A stretch of DNA of 64,000 nt, from contig CACZAK010000029.1 of the NCBI GenBank assembly GCA_902779075.1, forward strand, positions 1-64,000, read 5' to 3'. The position numbers and the translations under genes are program-made. The notes under the pieces are model-generated. The model had not been told where the DNA came from, did no database searches, and saw only the letters and a program-made list of their open reading frames with translations. Shown in pieces: positions 36,701 through 46,042 of the stretch; position 1 is the stretch's first letter; every line of letters starts with the position of its first letter. The DNA is from an uncultured bacterium (GTDB lineage: Bacteria > Verrucomicrobiota > Kiritimatiellia > RFP12 > UBA1067).

Positions 36701-39535
36701 GAGGCCGGCCGTGTCATACCCGGAATCCTCAATCATCTGCCTCACGCGCTCCTTGTCGCCCTTCACAACATGAACAGTCGTCCATGCCGTGTCGTTGCGG
36801 AACGCATCGTGGCCGATGCTCTTCACGTTCGGCGGTATCGTCACGCTCGTCAAGGACGTCTTGCCCACGAAAGCGCCGCTGCCGATGCGCGCCACGGTAT
36901 TCGGTATCGTAACCTCGGCGGTGGAACCGGCATAGTAATGGAGAACGTCGCGGACGATGACGAAACCGGAGTCGTCCGCCATGCCCTTGCAACCCCAGAA
37001 CGCCCAGTCGCCGATGGCCGTAACGGCATCGGGGACCGTCACGCTAGTCAGCTTGTCGCAGCCATAGAACGCGGAACCGCTGATCTCGGTCACGCCCGCC
37101 GGTATCGTCAAGCTCGTTGCCGAACCGTCGTAGTAGTAGATGACACCGCGGACGATGACAAAACCATCCTCGTCCGCCATGCCCGTGCAACCCCAGAACG
37201 CCTCGTTGCCGATGCTCGTCACGGTGTCGGGTATCGTCACGCCTGTCAGCGAACTGCAGTCGGTGAATGCATAATCGCCGATGCGCGTAACGGGGCAGCC
37301 GCCGAGCATGGCGGGGACCGTGATGCTGCCGCGCGTCGCCTCCGGAATCGCGGGCTCCTCCTCGTCGTTGTATATCTCCGCCTCGCCGTCGACGATCCGG
37401 TACTGCCATTCGACACCGTATTCATCCACCTCCATTTCGGTCCCCTCGGGCATCCAGTGCGCATAGCATGTCATATCGTCCGTCACGACGGTCGCAGGCG
37501 TGATCAGGATGCCTTCGTCTTCATCCACTTCCGTGTACCAGCCCTTGAACACCCACCCTGCGCGCGTAGGAGTGGGAAGCGCCCCCACCGCCGCGCCGCT
37601 CGCGACAATGCGGGGGGTGGTCTCCGACACGTCGCCGTAATTCGCGTCAAACTCAACTTCGAAGCTCGTGTCCAGTCCGTCGCTGAATATGATTCCGGTC
37701 GTATCGAGTTTCGAATCCTGAAGCATCTTCTTCACACGCGCCTCGTCGCCCGGCTCGACCTCGACCATGGCCAGCACCGTATCGGCGAAGGCGTAATCGT
37801 CGATGCGCCTCACGCTCTTCGGCACTTCTACAGTGTCCAGCTTCCCACAACCCCTGAACGCTTCATAACCGATCCTCTTCACGCTGGAAGGGAATTTCAC
37901 TTCATCAAGCGACGTGCAGTATCCGAACGCCCTCTCCTCAATGAACGTAAGGCCACCGCTAATCGTAACGACATAGAGGTCGGTGCATTGGTAGAACGCC
38001 GCGCGCCCAATGCTACAAACGGTCGCAGGCACCGTCACATGCCATAGTGAACCACAGTGGTCGAACGCATACTCCCCTATGCGTGTCACGCCTTCCGGAA
38101 CATCCACCTCATCTTCGGAACCGGCGTAGTGGTGGAGAACTCCGCGAACGATGACGAAGCCGTCATCGTCCGCCATGGCGTCGCAGCCGGAAAACGCGTC
38201 GGCGAGGCTCGTCACGGTGGCGGGCACCGTCATCCTAAGTGACGAACAGCCGGCGAACGCCTGTCTTCCTATGCTAGTCACGCTCGCAGGCAGCGTAACG
38301 CCGGTTATGCGCTCGCAGCCCTTGAACGCCTCGCGCCCGATGCGCGTGACGGGGCAGCCGCCGAGCGTGGCGGGAACCGTGACGTCTCCTGCCGTGTCAA
38401 GCGGAATCGCGCTGTCACCGGTACCGCCATATATCTCCGCCTCTACGCCGTTGGTCTTAAAACGCCATTCAACGCCGTTGACCGTTTGCTTGTTGATGGT
38501 TCCGTGGTCTTCCTTGAACTCCAGCCCGCTCGTGTCAAGGCCCGATGCCTCGAGCCGCGGCTGCACGGTGGCCGTATCGCCACTAAATACATGCACCGTT
38601 TTCAAGGCGGAGCAGTCCTTGAAGGCGTTATAGCCGATCGTAGCCAAGCCAGGAATAGTCATGTGCTTCAGGGACGTACACCCTTTGAACGCCTCGGTTT
38701 CGATGCTCGTCAAATAGGTGGGAGTGATGAAATTCACGCTCTTCAACGCCAAACATCCGGCGAAAGCCTCCAATTCAATGATCTCCACGAATTCGGGCAT
38801 CGTCACGCTCGTCAAGGCGGAACATTGGTGGAACGCACGAGACCCTATGCTCTTCACTTTGCAGCCGCCGAGCCACGAGGGAATGTCTATGTGGCCTGCC
38901 GTAGTCTTGGGGATCACGGGATGGTAATTGTTAGACAACTGCGCCACGCCGTCTTTGGCCTGGAATTGCCAGACGACACCACCGGCCTTCTCGTGGTACA
39001 TTACTTCCAACACCGGGTCGCAACCCTCGAAGACATCTGAATCCCTGCCCAACACGTCGATGAACCTCGAAGGCAGGGACGCCGTGCGCAACGCCGGACA
39101 ATTAGCGAACACCTTCCCTTCGATACTCACAACGCTGTCAGGCACAAACACGTCTTCCAGGGCGCTGCATCCCATGAACGCGCCCCATCGAATGCGCGTC
39201 ACGGCGTCCGGTATCGTCACGTCGGTGAGGCCGATACACTGGTAGAACGCGTAACTACCGATGCTCGTAACGAGTTTTCCGTTTATTTTGGACGGGATCT
39301 TCAAAGTGCCCGTGGGCTTTGGATCAATGGCGGCCCCCGGCGAAGTCTTGTATATCTCCACGCCTCCGGAAGTCAATTCATTATAGGACCACGTGTACAT
39401 GCCATCATTCCAGGTCTCGATGTCGGCCTGCGCCGTGCCTGCAAGCGCGAACGCGGCCGTTGCGGCAACCGCCCGTGCGGCACCGCCAAACCAGCTACAG
39501 CATGAACGCAATGGTTTCTTCAAACTCTTTTTCAT
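33767..39535 (-). CDS. Giant BspA-like LRR surface protein with GS-rich linker
   Basis: A 1,922-residue exported protein. The start at 39535 (MKKSLKKPLRSCCSWFGGAA) has AAGGA upstream and opens a signal peptide ending AGTAQAD. Most of the protein is LRR_5/BspA repeats (LTGVTIPDTVTSIGNEAFWG), arranged in several blocks. Each block restarts with a module of the form VEWQYRIVDGEAEIYNDEEE. InlB-type repeats (FDANGGTCADATRDVESG) punctuate the blocks. Residues about 1618-1656 are a Gly-Ser-Ala linker, and the last about 250 residues are the C-terminal domain shared with the other giants (KLGKVNIRRGTSKVSG, KKGTFKGSFKVYALEG). It follows its paralogue by 23 bp, so the two are co-transcribed. Surface adhesion or glycan binding is inferred from the repeat type. 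Confidence 0.9.
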   Translation of the reverse strand: MKKSLKKPLRSCCSWFGGAARAVAATAAFALAGTAQADIETWNDGMYTWSYNELTSGGVEIYKTSPGAAIDPKPTGTLKIPSKINGKLVTSIGSYAFYQCIGLTDVTIPDAVTRIRWGAFMGCSALEDVFVPDSVVSIEGKVFANCPALRTASLPSRFIDVLGRDSDVFEGCDPVLEVMYHEKAGGVVWQFQAKDGVAQLSNNYHPVIPKTTAGHIDIPSWLGGCKVKSIGSRAFHQCSALTSVTMPEFVEIIELEAFAGCLALKSVNFITPTYLTSIETEAFKGCTSLKHMTIPGLATIGYNAFKDCSALKTVHVFSGDTATVQPRLEASGLDTSGLEFKEDHGTINKQTVNGVEWRFKTNGVEAEIYGGTGDSAIPLDTAGDVTVPATLGGCPVTRIGREAFKGCERITGVTLPASVTSIGRQAFAGCSSLRMTVPATVTSLADAFSGCDAMADDDGFVIVRGVLHHYAGSEDEVDVPEGVTRIGEYAFDHCGSLWHVTVPATVCSIGRAAFYQCTDLYVVTISGGLTFIEERAFGYCTSLDEVKFPSSVKRIGYEAFRGCGKLDTVEVPKSVRRIDDYAFADTVLAMVEVEPGDEARVKKMLQDSKLDTTGIIFSDGLDTSFEVEFDANYGDVSETTPRIVASGAAVGALPTPTRAGWVFKGWYTEVDEDEGILITPATVVTDDMTCYAHWMPEGTEMEVDEYGVEWQYRIVDGEAEIYNDEEEPAIPEATRGSITVPAMLGGCPVTRIGDYAFTDCSSLTGVTIPDTVTSIGNEAFWGCTGMADEDGFVIVRGVIYYYDGSATSLTIPAGVTEISGSAFYGCDKLTSVTVPDAVTAIGDWAFWGCKGMADDSGFVIVRDVLHYYAGSTAEVTIPNTVARIGSGAFVGKTSLTSVTIPPNVKSIGHDAFRNDTAWTTVHVVKGDKERVRQMIEDSGYDTAGLSFKEDLEGSIDEEGALKETVDGIVWCYRVNDAGEAEIYNDDEAAIPDATAGEITVPSTLGGHPVTRIGDFAFEDCDALTSVTIPDTVTSIGESAFEDCSALKYVNIPNGVTTIEDDTFSNTALEKVTIPDTVTSIGKWAFGKCRSLAKVSVPKTVKTIGEYAFCECTSLSALRLNEGLEVIGESAFSGCTALSAVVIPGSVVDIGKDAFQECTSLKDVVLQPGVKTIGWGAFCDCASLENVELPDGLESIGYKAFSGCQKLPSVNLPNSITSIWEYAFCECESLKSILIPPAVTSIKSRTFLNCSSLTNVTFAGGVEDIGDFAFTGCSGLTSMTIEYGVKLIGLSSFMNCRGMTEVSIPKSVEGIGEYAFQSCTELTTVYVSKGDKERVKEMLEKANLDTSGLTFVDMEYETWTDADGVNWTYRIVDGEAEIYNDGKPAVPYKTVEGKITVPSSLGGCPVVRIGDRAFYKCAALTGVTIPKGVTSIGDMTFWGCKGMADAEGFVKVRNVIYFYVGSDAEVTVPNGVTSIGVSAFYGHTTLTGVRIPASVTVIGEHAFDGTGLVTVYVEKGDKERVKGLFAGSYDDVDKVTFVEPSDIFTVTFDANGGTCADATRDVESGSAVGKLPSATYAGFTFDGWFTEKDAGSRIDASTVVTADVTFYAHWVSSHPAGDDPSAPGSGSGSGSGADSGSGAGSGSGSGSGAGSGSGTTPSGGSGYVFLSPSNIKAAYSAGKTLRGAVYSGYDVVGVVELKLGKVNIRRGTSKVSGYVTLLDGKRYTIRGVQGLVSAAAPLTVTLEVKKVGTMTVTIGGEKFAGSLGTWHVQSADVGGNWTKSGTTVSVGVDGISAFTGTVLADLLPNEVPVTASGGKWQFAKAASVKWAKPKRGAALPEIYNAASGKGLLVDKSKGSNLSAMKLTYTPKKGTFKGSFKVYALEGEGNATKLKKYTFKVSGVVVEGVGYGQATCKRPAITWPVTVE
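34567..34680 (-). repeat. Gly-Ser-rich coding repeat
   Basis: A degenerate hexamer-like tract encoding GSGSGSGSGADSGSGAGSGS and similar. It forms the flexible linker before the C-terminal domain, at the position occupied by the PDPVT repeats in the neighbouring paralogue. Confidence 0.75.
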
Positions 39536-39558
39536 CGCTTTGTTCCTTTTTGGGAGCC

Positions 39559-42500
39559 TCACTTGACCAGCACCGCCCAGGTCACGGCGGGCCTCTTGCA
39601 CGTCGCCTGTCCATAGCCGACGCCGTCGGCGACCACGCCACTCATCTTGAAGGTGTACTTCTTGAGCTTCGTCGCCTTGCCCACGCCATCCAGCGCATAG
39701 ACCTTGAACGAACCCTTGAAAGTACCCTTCTTCGGCGTGTAGGTGAGCTTCATGGCGGAAAGGTTCGGCCCCTTCGCCATATCCACCAGAAGTCCCTTGC
39801 CGGACATCGCGTCGTAGATTTCCGGCAGCGCCGCCGAGCCCCTCTTCGGCTTCGCCCACTTTACGCCCGTTGCCTTGGCACACTTCCACTTGCCGCCCGC
39901 CAACATCACCGGCACGTCCTTAGGCAGAAGATCCGCAAGTACCGTGCCCGTAAAGGCCGAGAGTCCTCCCACGTCAACGGACACCGTCGTGCCCGACTTG
40001 GTCCAGTTGCCGCCCACGTCAGCAGACTGCACGTGCCAGGCGCCGAGCGAGCCCGCGAACCTCTCGCCGCCGATGGTGACCGTCATCGTGCCCACATTCT
40101 TGACCACGAGCGAGACGGTCACGGGCGCCGTTCCGTTCACACTTGTGGCGGTAGTCGCCTTGATGGTACACTTCTTCCCGTCCAGCCCGATGAACGAACC
40201 GGACACCTTGCTTGTCAGCTTCTTGGGGTTCACCTTACCGAGCTTCAGCTCCACGACACCCACCACGTCGCAGCCGCTGTACGCGACACCATGTAGCTTC
40301 ACGACCTTCGGCGCGCTGTATGGTTCAACAATGTCGCCCGCTTCCCGAGACACGTAGCAGGGCCCATCGGGTGTCACGGGATCGGGTGTCACGGGATCGG
40401 GTGTTACGGGATCGGGCGTCACGGGATCGGGTGTCACGGGATCGGGCGTGACCGGATCGGGTGTCACGGGATCGGGCGTCACGGGATCGGGTGTTACGGG
40501 ATCGGGCGTGACCGGATCGGGCGTCACGGGATCGGGCGTCACGGGATCGGGTGTCACGGGATCGGGCGTGACCGGATCGGGCGTCACGGGATCGGGTGTC
40601 ACGGGATCGGGTGTCACGGGATCGGGCGTCACGGGATCGGGATCAACAGGATCGGGCTCCACAATCTCCTCCGTCCAGTGCGCGTAGTACGTCACGTCTT
40701 CCGACACTGTGGTGGATGCGCTGATCTGCGTCCCGCCGCTCACCGCCGTGAACCAGCCGTCGAACGTGTGTCCCGCCCACTCCGGCGTGGGCAGAGTCCC
40801 GATCGCCTCGTCAATCTCGACATGGCGATAGGTTTCAAACACGGTTCCGCCGTTCGGATCGAAGGTGACGATGCGCGTATCAACCGGGTCCTCGATGTAT
40901 GTGACAGGCTTATCGTACCCCGAACCTTCGACAAGCCCCTTCACGCGCGCAGTATCGCCCGCCTCGACATACACGACCGCCAAAGCGCTGTCGGTGAAAG
41001 CATCTATTCCAATGCTCGTGACCGTCTTCGGGATCCGCATGGAGGACAGATTGGCACAGTTCACGAATGCACTGTCCGCAATGGTCGCGATGCAGTCAGC
41101 GAACGCGCACTCCGTAATGATCAGCAACGCCGCCGGGATGTTCACTTGTGCCAGGGCCTGACAATCGGAGAACACGGTGCTTCCGATAGTCGTGACGCTG
41201 GCAGGAAGCGAAATGCCCTCAAGGGCCGTGCAGCCGGAGAACGCCTGGTCGCCGAGGTCCGTCACGCCGGCCGGGATCGACACACCCTTCAGCGACGGGC
41301 TGTCCTGGAAGCACCAGTCACCGATGCTCGTCACGCCGGGCTGGATCGTCACGCGTTCAAGATTGGGGCATTCCAGGAAGGCGCAGTCCCCGATGCGCGT
41401 GACGGGGCAGCCGCCGAGCGTGGCGGGAACGGTGATGGAACCCGCCACCGTGGCCGGTGAGATGGCCGCTTTGTCATCATTGTAAAGCTCTGCCTTGCCG
41501 TCGTCGATGCGGTAAATCCACGTGAGGCCGTTGGCGTCCGTCCAGGTGCTGTAGCCGGACGCAAGCCACTGTGCGTAGAACGTCGCGTTTGCGGAGACGA
41601 CGGTGGATGCGTCCACCTGCGTGCCGCCGCTCGCAGCCGTGAACCAGCCCTGGAAGACGTGGTCTTCCCTCGTCGGCGTGGGGAGATCGCCAACTGCCGA
41701 ATCGACTGCGACGGACTTGGTGGCAGGCGTCACCGTGCCGCCGTTGGCGTCGAAGGTGACGGTGACGGTCGCGGAGTCGGACTTCCAGTGCGCGTAGAAC
41801 GTCACGTCTGAATCGACCGTGGTGGACTCGCTGACCTGCGTGCCGCCGCTCGCGGCCGTGAACCAGCCCTGGAAGGTGTTGCCAGCCCATGCGGGCGTGG
41901 GCAGGGCGCCCACCGCCGCGCCGTTCGCGACGGTGCTGGTATTCGGCGAAACGGTACCGCCGTTCGCGTCGAACGTAACGGTGAAGTTTGTCTTCTTCCA
42001 GTGCGCGTAGTACGTCACATCCCCCATCACCGTGGTGGACGCGCTGATCTCGCTGCCGCTACTCGCGGCGGTGAACCAGCCAAGGAACGTCCAGTCCGGG
42101 CGCTCCGGCGTGGGCAAGTCGCCCACCGCCTCGCCGCTCGCGACGGTGCGGGTGGTCGACGCCGGCGTGCCGCCCGCCGCGTTGAACGTGACGGTGAAGA
42201 GCTGCGTCCAGTGGGCATAGAACGTCACGCTGTTGCGCACGCCCCTGTTAGCGGATACCTGTTCCCCGCCGGTCTTTTCCGTCCACCAGCCGTCGAACCG
42301 ATAACCATTCCTTGTCGGCTCGGGCAAATCCCCCACCTTTGAATTGACGGGAACTGTTATGCTCTCCGGAGACACCGTCCCTCCGTTCGGATCCAAAGTG
42401 ACGGTAGCCGTCGTAGGAGGAGCCCAGCGTGCGTAGAGCGTATGCGCCGTACTGTTCTGGACCTGTGTATCCGCGAACACCTCCGTGCCGTCGCTTTTAG

Positions 42501-45500
42501 CGGTAAACCACCCCAGGAACCGCTGGTTGGGACGGGTCGGGGTCGGAAGCACTCCGTAGACGCCGCCGTATGTCAAATCCTTTGTCGTGGGCGACACGCT
42601 ACCGCCCGTCGGATCAAAGGTGACGGTGACGACCTGCGCCGCCGCACGGATTTTACGGCCCTGCCACGTGCCCGCCGCCAGCGCAGCCTCCCATCCCGTC
42701 GCCGTCGCCGACACGATGGACTCGAGGAGAGTCTCGCTCGTGCCCGTGTAAATCATCTTACCTGCCTCCGTCGGTGCAGCAGGGCAGTTGCCGACGTAGG
42801 TCACGGTCTTAAGCCCCGTGCATCGCAGGAACGCATAGTTCCTGATGTCATCCACCGACGCGGGGATCGTCATGTCGGTCAATCCGGTGCAATCCGAGAA
42901 CGCGCTGTCAAAGATAGTCGTCAAGCCGTCAGGGAGCGCCAAGCTCGTCAAGCCGGAGCACTTGTAGAAAGCACTCGACGCAATCGTCGCAACGGTGGCC
43001 GGAATCACGACCCCGGTCATGCCGGAACATTCGTAGAAAGCATCTCCGCCGATGGTCGTAACGTCCACGCCGCCGAGCGTTGCCGGGATCGTAATCAAAC
43101 CGGTCGGCGCGGGTTCAACGGCGGGAGATTTCGCGCCTTTGTAGATTCTCGCGGTGCCAGCACCTTCGAGGACGTAATACCACGTATAGCCGCCAACCTC
43201 CTCGGTCAGGAATTGCTGTTTCCACTGCGCAAAGAAAGTGACTTCCGCAGTCACCTGGAAGGACGCATCAACCTGAGTTCCATCGCTCGGCAGAGTGAAC
43301 CAACCGACAAAGTCGTAATTGTCCCGTGACGGCGTGGGCAACTCACCGATTGTATTGCCGATCCCGATGACGCGCGTGGGCTCTTCGACACTGCCGCCGT
43401 TCGGTTCGAAGGTGACCGTGACGGTGTTCAGCGTCCAGTGCGCATAGTACGTGACGTTCTCCGTGACCGTCTGGTCAGGGGCAATCTGCGAGCCACCGTC
43501 CGAGGTCGTCCACCAGCCGTTGAACGTGTAGCCATCGCGCGTTGGCGGCGCGGGCAGTTTGCCGACCGTGCTGCCGTGCACGACGACGCGGGTGGTCGTC
43601 GCAGGCGTCCCGCCGTTCGCGTTGAACGTCACCGTGTGGTTCTCCAGCCAGTTCGCGTAGAAGGTGACGTCTGCGTTTATCGTCTGGGTCTCGGAAATCT
43701 TCTGGCCGCCGATGAACGGCGACGTCCACCAGCCGTTGCACGTGTAGCCGTCACGCGTAGGCGTGGGCAGCGTCCCCACCTGTCCACCCTTCACGACGAG
43801 GCGGGTGGTCGGCGACACGGTGCCGCCGTTCGCGTTGAACGTGACCTTGCAGGGGGTCTGCGTATAATGCGCATAGAAAGTGACGTCCGCATTTATGATG
43901 TAGGCCGTGGTGACGCGCTCGCCGCCGCTCGCGGCCGTGAACCACCCCGTGAACGAATATCCGGACGGCGGATTCGGCGTTGGCATGCTGCCCACCGCCG
44001 CCCCGTGCGCGACGTTTTTGGCGCGATCCGCCAATGGTAGTGCGGTGCCGCCGTTGGCGGTAGCGTTGAACGTCACCTTGTGGGTGAGGCCGCGGTAGGT
44101 AACCGTAACGTCCGGGCAATTGAGAAACCACGTATTCGCACCCGACGTATTGTAGAGGGATCCCGGCAGGGATGCCGTCTTCAGTGACTCACAGTTCTTA
44201 AACGCATAGGCGCCGAGTTTCTCCACACTGTCGGGGACATACACGTTTTCAAGGTTTGTGCATTTTCCAAATGCATAGCTGCCGATGTTCTTCACGGCTG
44301 CGCCGATCGTCACCGCCGTCAAGTTCGCACAGTTGTAAAACGCATAGTCGCCGATGCTCTTCACCGCCGTGCCACCCGTGACCGTCGTCAGGTTCGTACA
44401 GTTGTAAAAGGCCTGATTGCCGATGTTCGTCACCGTGCTGGGAATCTCCACCTCCGTAACGCCGCTCCCTGAGAAGACTTGAGTGTCCAAGGATTTCACG
44501 GTAAACGTGTCCCCTTTATACGAAAACGAGGAGGGGATGGTCACTTTACCCGTCTGCTTCGCGGCGACCACGAGAGGACTCACCAACTGCACGGACGAAA
44601 GGTCATAGGGGTCCTGGAATTGGAGTCTGTAGTACCAAGCCTGCCCGTCTTTTATCTGCGCAATGACGTGTTTTGAATTGTCCCAATAGAATACCATCAG
44701 ATCTGACGCACACCTGGAGAAAGCCAACGCATCCCTAACGTAACCCAGCCGACTTATAGGCAGACTGACATAATTCAGTTTCTCGCAACCGTAGAAAGCA
44801 TAATTTGCTATGGTTGACGAAGAGCTTGAATCGAATTCAACTTTCTCCAGACCCGAGCAGTAATAGAATGCATATTTGCCGACTGTTTTCACGTTTTTGG
44901 GGATGCTGACGGATTTTAACGAATAGCACTGCGAAAATGCGCAGTAGTCAATGTTCGTCACGGAATCCGGAATCTTCACGCTTGCCAATTTAGTGCATTG
45001 AGAGAAGGCATATTGCCCAAGGCTTTTCACCGCATAGCCGTTGATCGTGGATGGAATGTCCAAAGAGGTGGCTGTCGTCCTCGTGACAGCCGGGCGGAGA
45101 TCTTCGATATTTCTCAGTTCTGCGCAATAGCCGCTCCCGTTCTTTATCACTTGATAGAGCCAGGTGTTGTAACCATTTCTTGCCTTCCCGCAGTACCGAG
45201 GCTGCAGCGCCGGGGCTGCCGAGAAATAATCCGTGCTGGAATCAATGAACGATATCGGGAGGCACACCGTCTCCAGATTTGAGCAATTCTTGAACGCAGT
45301 AGCAGAAATGGTGGTCACGTCATACGGAAGCTTCAGCGTTTTCAGGCTTGAACAGGATCCGAATGTATAGTCATTAATGGTCGTCACACGGGACGGAACC
45401 GTTATGGACGTGAGCGACGAACAGTTGTTGAACGCATACTCACCGAGTGTCAGCAGACTCGAGGGAAGCGTCACGTTGTCCAGTTTGCTGCAAAATTGGA

Positions 45501-45921
45501 ATGTATGCCCGTCAATCTCGGTCACCGTACTTGGGAAATACACCCTTGCCAGATTGGAACACTGGTAAAACGCATGATCGCCGATAGATGTAACGGTACT
45601 GGGGATCGTCACCTTCGTGACGGCGGTGCAGTTGTAGAACGCATACTGGCCGATGCGCCTTACCGTGTAGCCGCCCAGCTTGGAGGGAACGGTCACTTCG
45701 CCCGTCGCACCGGAGACGGCCGGTTGGGATTCGCCCTTGACGATGGACACGTCTGAGCTGTCGGGAATGAATTTGTAGTTCCACGTAACTCCGTCAATCG
45801 TCTGCGAGAAGCCCCACGCCGTGCCTGCAAGCGCGATCATGGCGGTTGCGACAAGCGCCTTCACGGCACCGCCGAACTTTTTACATACTGTGCCCGCTTT
45901 GGAAGAAAAGTTGTTTTTCAT
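39559..45921 (-). CDS. Giant BspA-like LRR / InlB-repeat surface protein with PDPVT linker
   Basis: A 2,120-residue exported protein. The start at 45921 (MKNNFSSKAGTVCKKFGGAV) has AAAGGA upstream, and the signal ends AGTAWGF. It alternates LRR_5/BspA blocks (residues about 40-610, 915-1080 and 1470-1675) with runs of InlB/Listeria-Bacteroides B-repeats. The B-repeat unit has the form VTFNANGGTVSPTTRLV, then GYTFNGWWT and DVTFYAHW. About ten B-repeats are visible. Residues about 1754-1852 are tandem PDPVT, followed by the shared C-terminal domain (TSKVSGSFIGLDGKKC, TIGGERFAGSLGAWHVQSAD, KKGTFKGSFKVYALDG). It lies directly upstream of its paralogue. The pentapeptide repeat probably spans the cell envelope as a rigid stalk; this is inference. 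Confidence 0.9.
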   Translation of the reverse strand: MKNNFSSKAGTVCKKFGGAVKALVATAMIALAGTAWGFSQTIDGVTWNYKFIPDSSDVSIVKGESQPAVSGATGEVTVPSKLGGYTVRRIGQYAFYNCTAVTKVTIPSTVTSIGDHAFYQCSNLARVYFPSTVTEIDGHTFQFCSKLDNVTLPSSLLTLGEYAFNNCSSLTSITVPSRVTTINDYTFGSCSSLKTLKLPYDVTTISATAFKNCSNLETVCLPISFIDSSTDYFSAAPALQPRYCGKARNGYNTWLYQVIKNGSGYCAELRNIEDLRPAVTRTTATSLDIPSTINGYAVKSLGQYAFSQCTKLASVKIPDSVTNIDYCAFSQCYSLKSVSIPKNVKTVGKYAFYYCSGLEKVEFDSSSSSTIANYAFYGCEKLNYVSLPISRLGYVRDALAFSRCASDLMVFYWDNSKHVIAQIKDGQAWYYRLQFQDPYDLSSVQLVSPLVVAAKQTGKVTIPSSFSYKGDTFTVKSLDTQVFSGSGVTEVEIPSTVTNIGNQAFYNCTNLTTVTGGTAVKSIGDYAFYNCANLTAVTIGAAVKNIGSYAFGKCTNLENVYVPDSVEKLGAYAFKNCESLKTASLPGSLYNTSGANTWFLNCPDVTVTYRGLTHKVTFNATANGGTALPLADRAKNVAHGAAVGSMPTPNPPSGYSFTGWFTAASGGERVTTAYIINADVTFYAHYTQTPCKVTFNANGGTVSPTTRLVVKGGQVGTLPTPTRDGYTCNGWWTSPFIGGQKISETQTINADVTFYANWLENHTVTFNANGGTPATTTRVVVHGSTVGKLPAPPTRDGYTFNGWWTTSDGGSQIAPDQTVTENVTYYAHWTLNTVTVTFEPNGGSVEEPTRVIGIGNTIGELPTPSRDNYDFVGWFTLPSDGTQVDASFQVTAEVTFFAQWKQQFLTEEVGGYTWYYVLEGAGTARIYKGAKSPAVEPAPTGLITIPATLGGVDVTTIGGDAFYECSGMTGVVIPATVATIASSAFYKCSGLTSLALPDGLTTIFDSAFSDCTGLTDMTIPASVDDIRNYAFLRCTGLKTVTYVGNCPAAPTEAGKMIYTGTSETLLESIVSATATGWEAALAAGTWQGRKIRAAAQVVTVTFDPTGGSVSPTTKDLTYGGVYGVLPTPTRPNQRFLGWFTAKSDGTEVFADTQVQNSTAHTLYARWAPPTTATVTLDPNGGTVSPESITVPVNSKVGDLPEPTRNGYRFDGWWTEKTGGEQVSANRGVRNSVTFYAHWTQLFTVTFNAAGGTPASTTRTVASGEAVGDLPTPERPDWTFLGWFTAASSGSEISASTTVMGDVTYYAHWKKTNFTVTFDANGGTVSPNTSTVANGAAVGALPTPAWAGNTFQGWFTAASGGTQVSESTTVDSDVTFYAHWKSDSATVTVTFDANGGTVTPATKSVAVDSAVGDLPTPTREDHVFQGWFTAASGGTQVDASTVVSANATFYAQWLASGYSTWTDANGLTWIYRIDDGKAELYNDDKAAISPATVAGSITVPATLGGCPVTRIGDCAFLECPNLERVTIQPGVTSIGDWCFQDSPSLKGVSIPAGVTDLGDQAFSGCTALEGISLPASVTTIGSTVFSDCQALAQVNIPAALLIITECAFADCIATIADSAFVNCANLSSMRIPKTVTSIGIDAFTDSALAVVYVEAGDTARVKGLVEGSGYDKPVTYIEDPVDTRIVTFDPNGGTVFETYRHVEIDEAIGTLPTPEWAGHTFDGWFTAVSGGTQISASTTVSEDVTYYAHWTEEIVEPDPVDPDPVTPDPVTPDPVTPDPVTPDPVTPDPVTPDPVTPDPVTPDPVTPDPVTPDPVTPDPVTPDPVTPDPVTPDPVTPDPVTPDPVTPDPVTPDGPCYVSREAGDIVEPYSAPKVVKLHGVAYSGCDVVGVVELKLGKVNPKKLTSKVSGSFIGLDGKKCTIKATTATSVNGTAPVTVSLVVKNVGTMTVTIGGERFAGSLGAWHVQSADVGGNWTKSGTTVSVDVGGLSAFTGTVLADLLPKDVPVMLAGGKWKCAKATGVKWAKPKRGSAALPEIYDAMSGKGLLVDMAKGPNLSAMKLTYTPKKGTFKGSFKVYALDGVGKATKLKKYTFKMSGVVADGVGYGQATCKRPAVTWAVLVK
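40366..40650 (-). repeat. 15-bp tandem repeat encoding PDPVT
   Basis: About 18 nearly identical 15-bp units; four units fill each 60 bp exactly between 40381 and 40620. Variation is confined mostly to third codon positions (gtc/gtt, acg/acc pattern), and the last units before 40665 degenerate to PDPVD and EPDPV. The length is likely to vary between strains by slippage. Confidence 0.92.
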
Positions 45922-46042
45922 TTCATGAGTCCTTTTTTGGCCTGTAAGCGTATGCTAGTATAGCACAGCGAAATCGCGACGGTGGGAAATTCTTCTGCCT
46001 TTTTCGGGCAAAATGGGCAAAATCAGATAAAAGGGTGAAGGC

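Noticed and set aside
40380..40687. Plus-strand frame rich in GSGVTGSGVT
   Set aside because: It is the antisense reading of the PDPVT-coding repeat and has no signal, start context or other domain.
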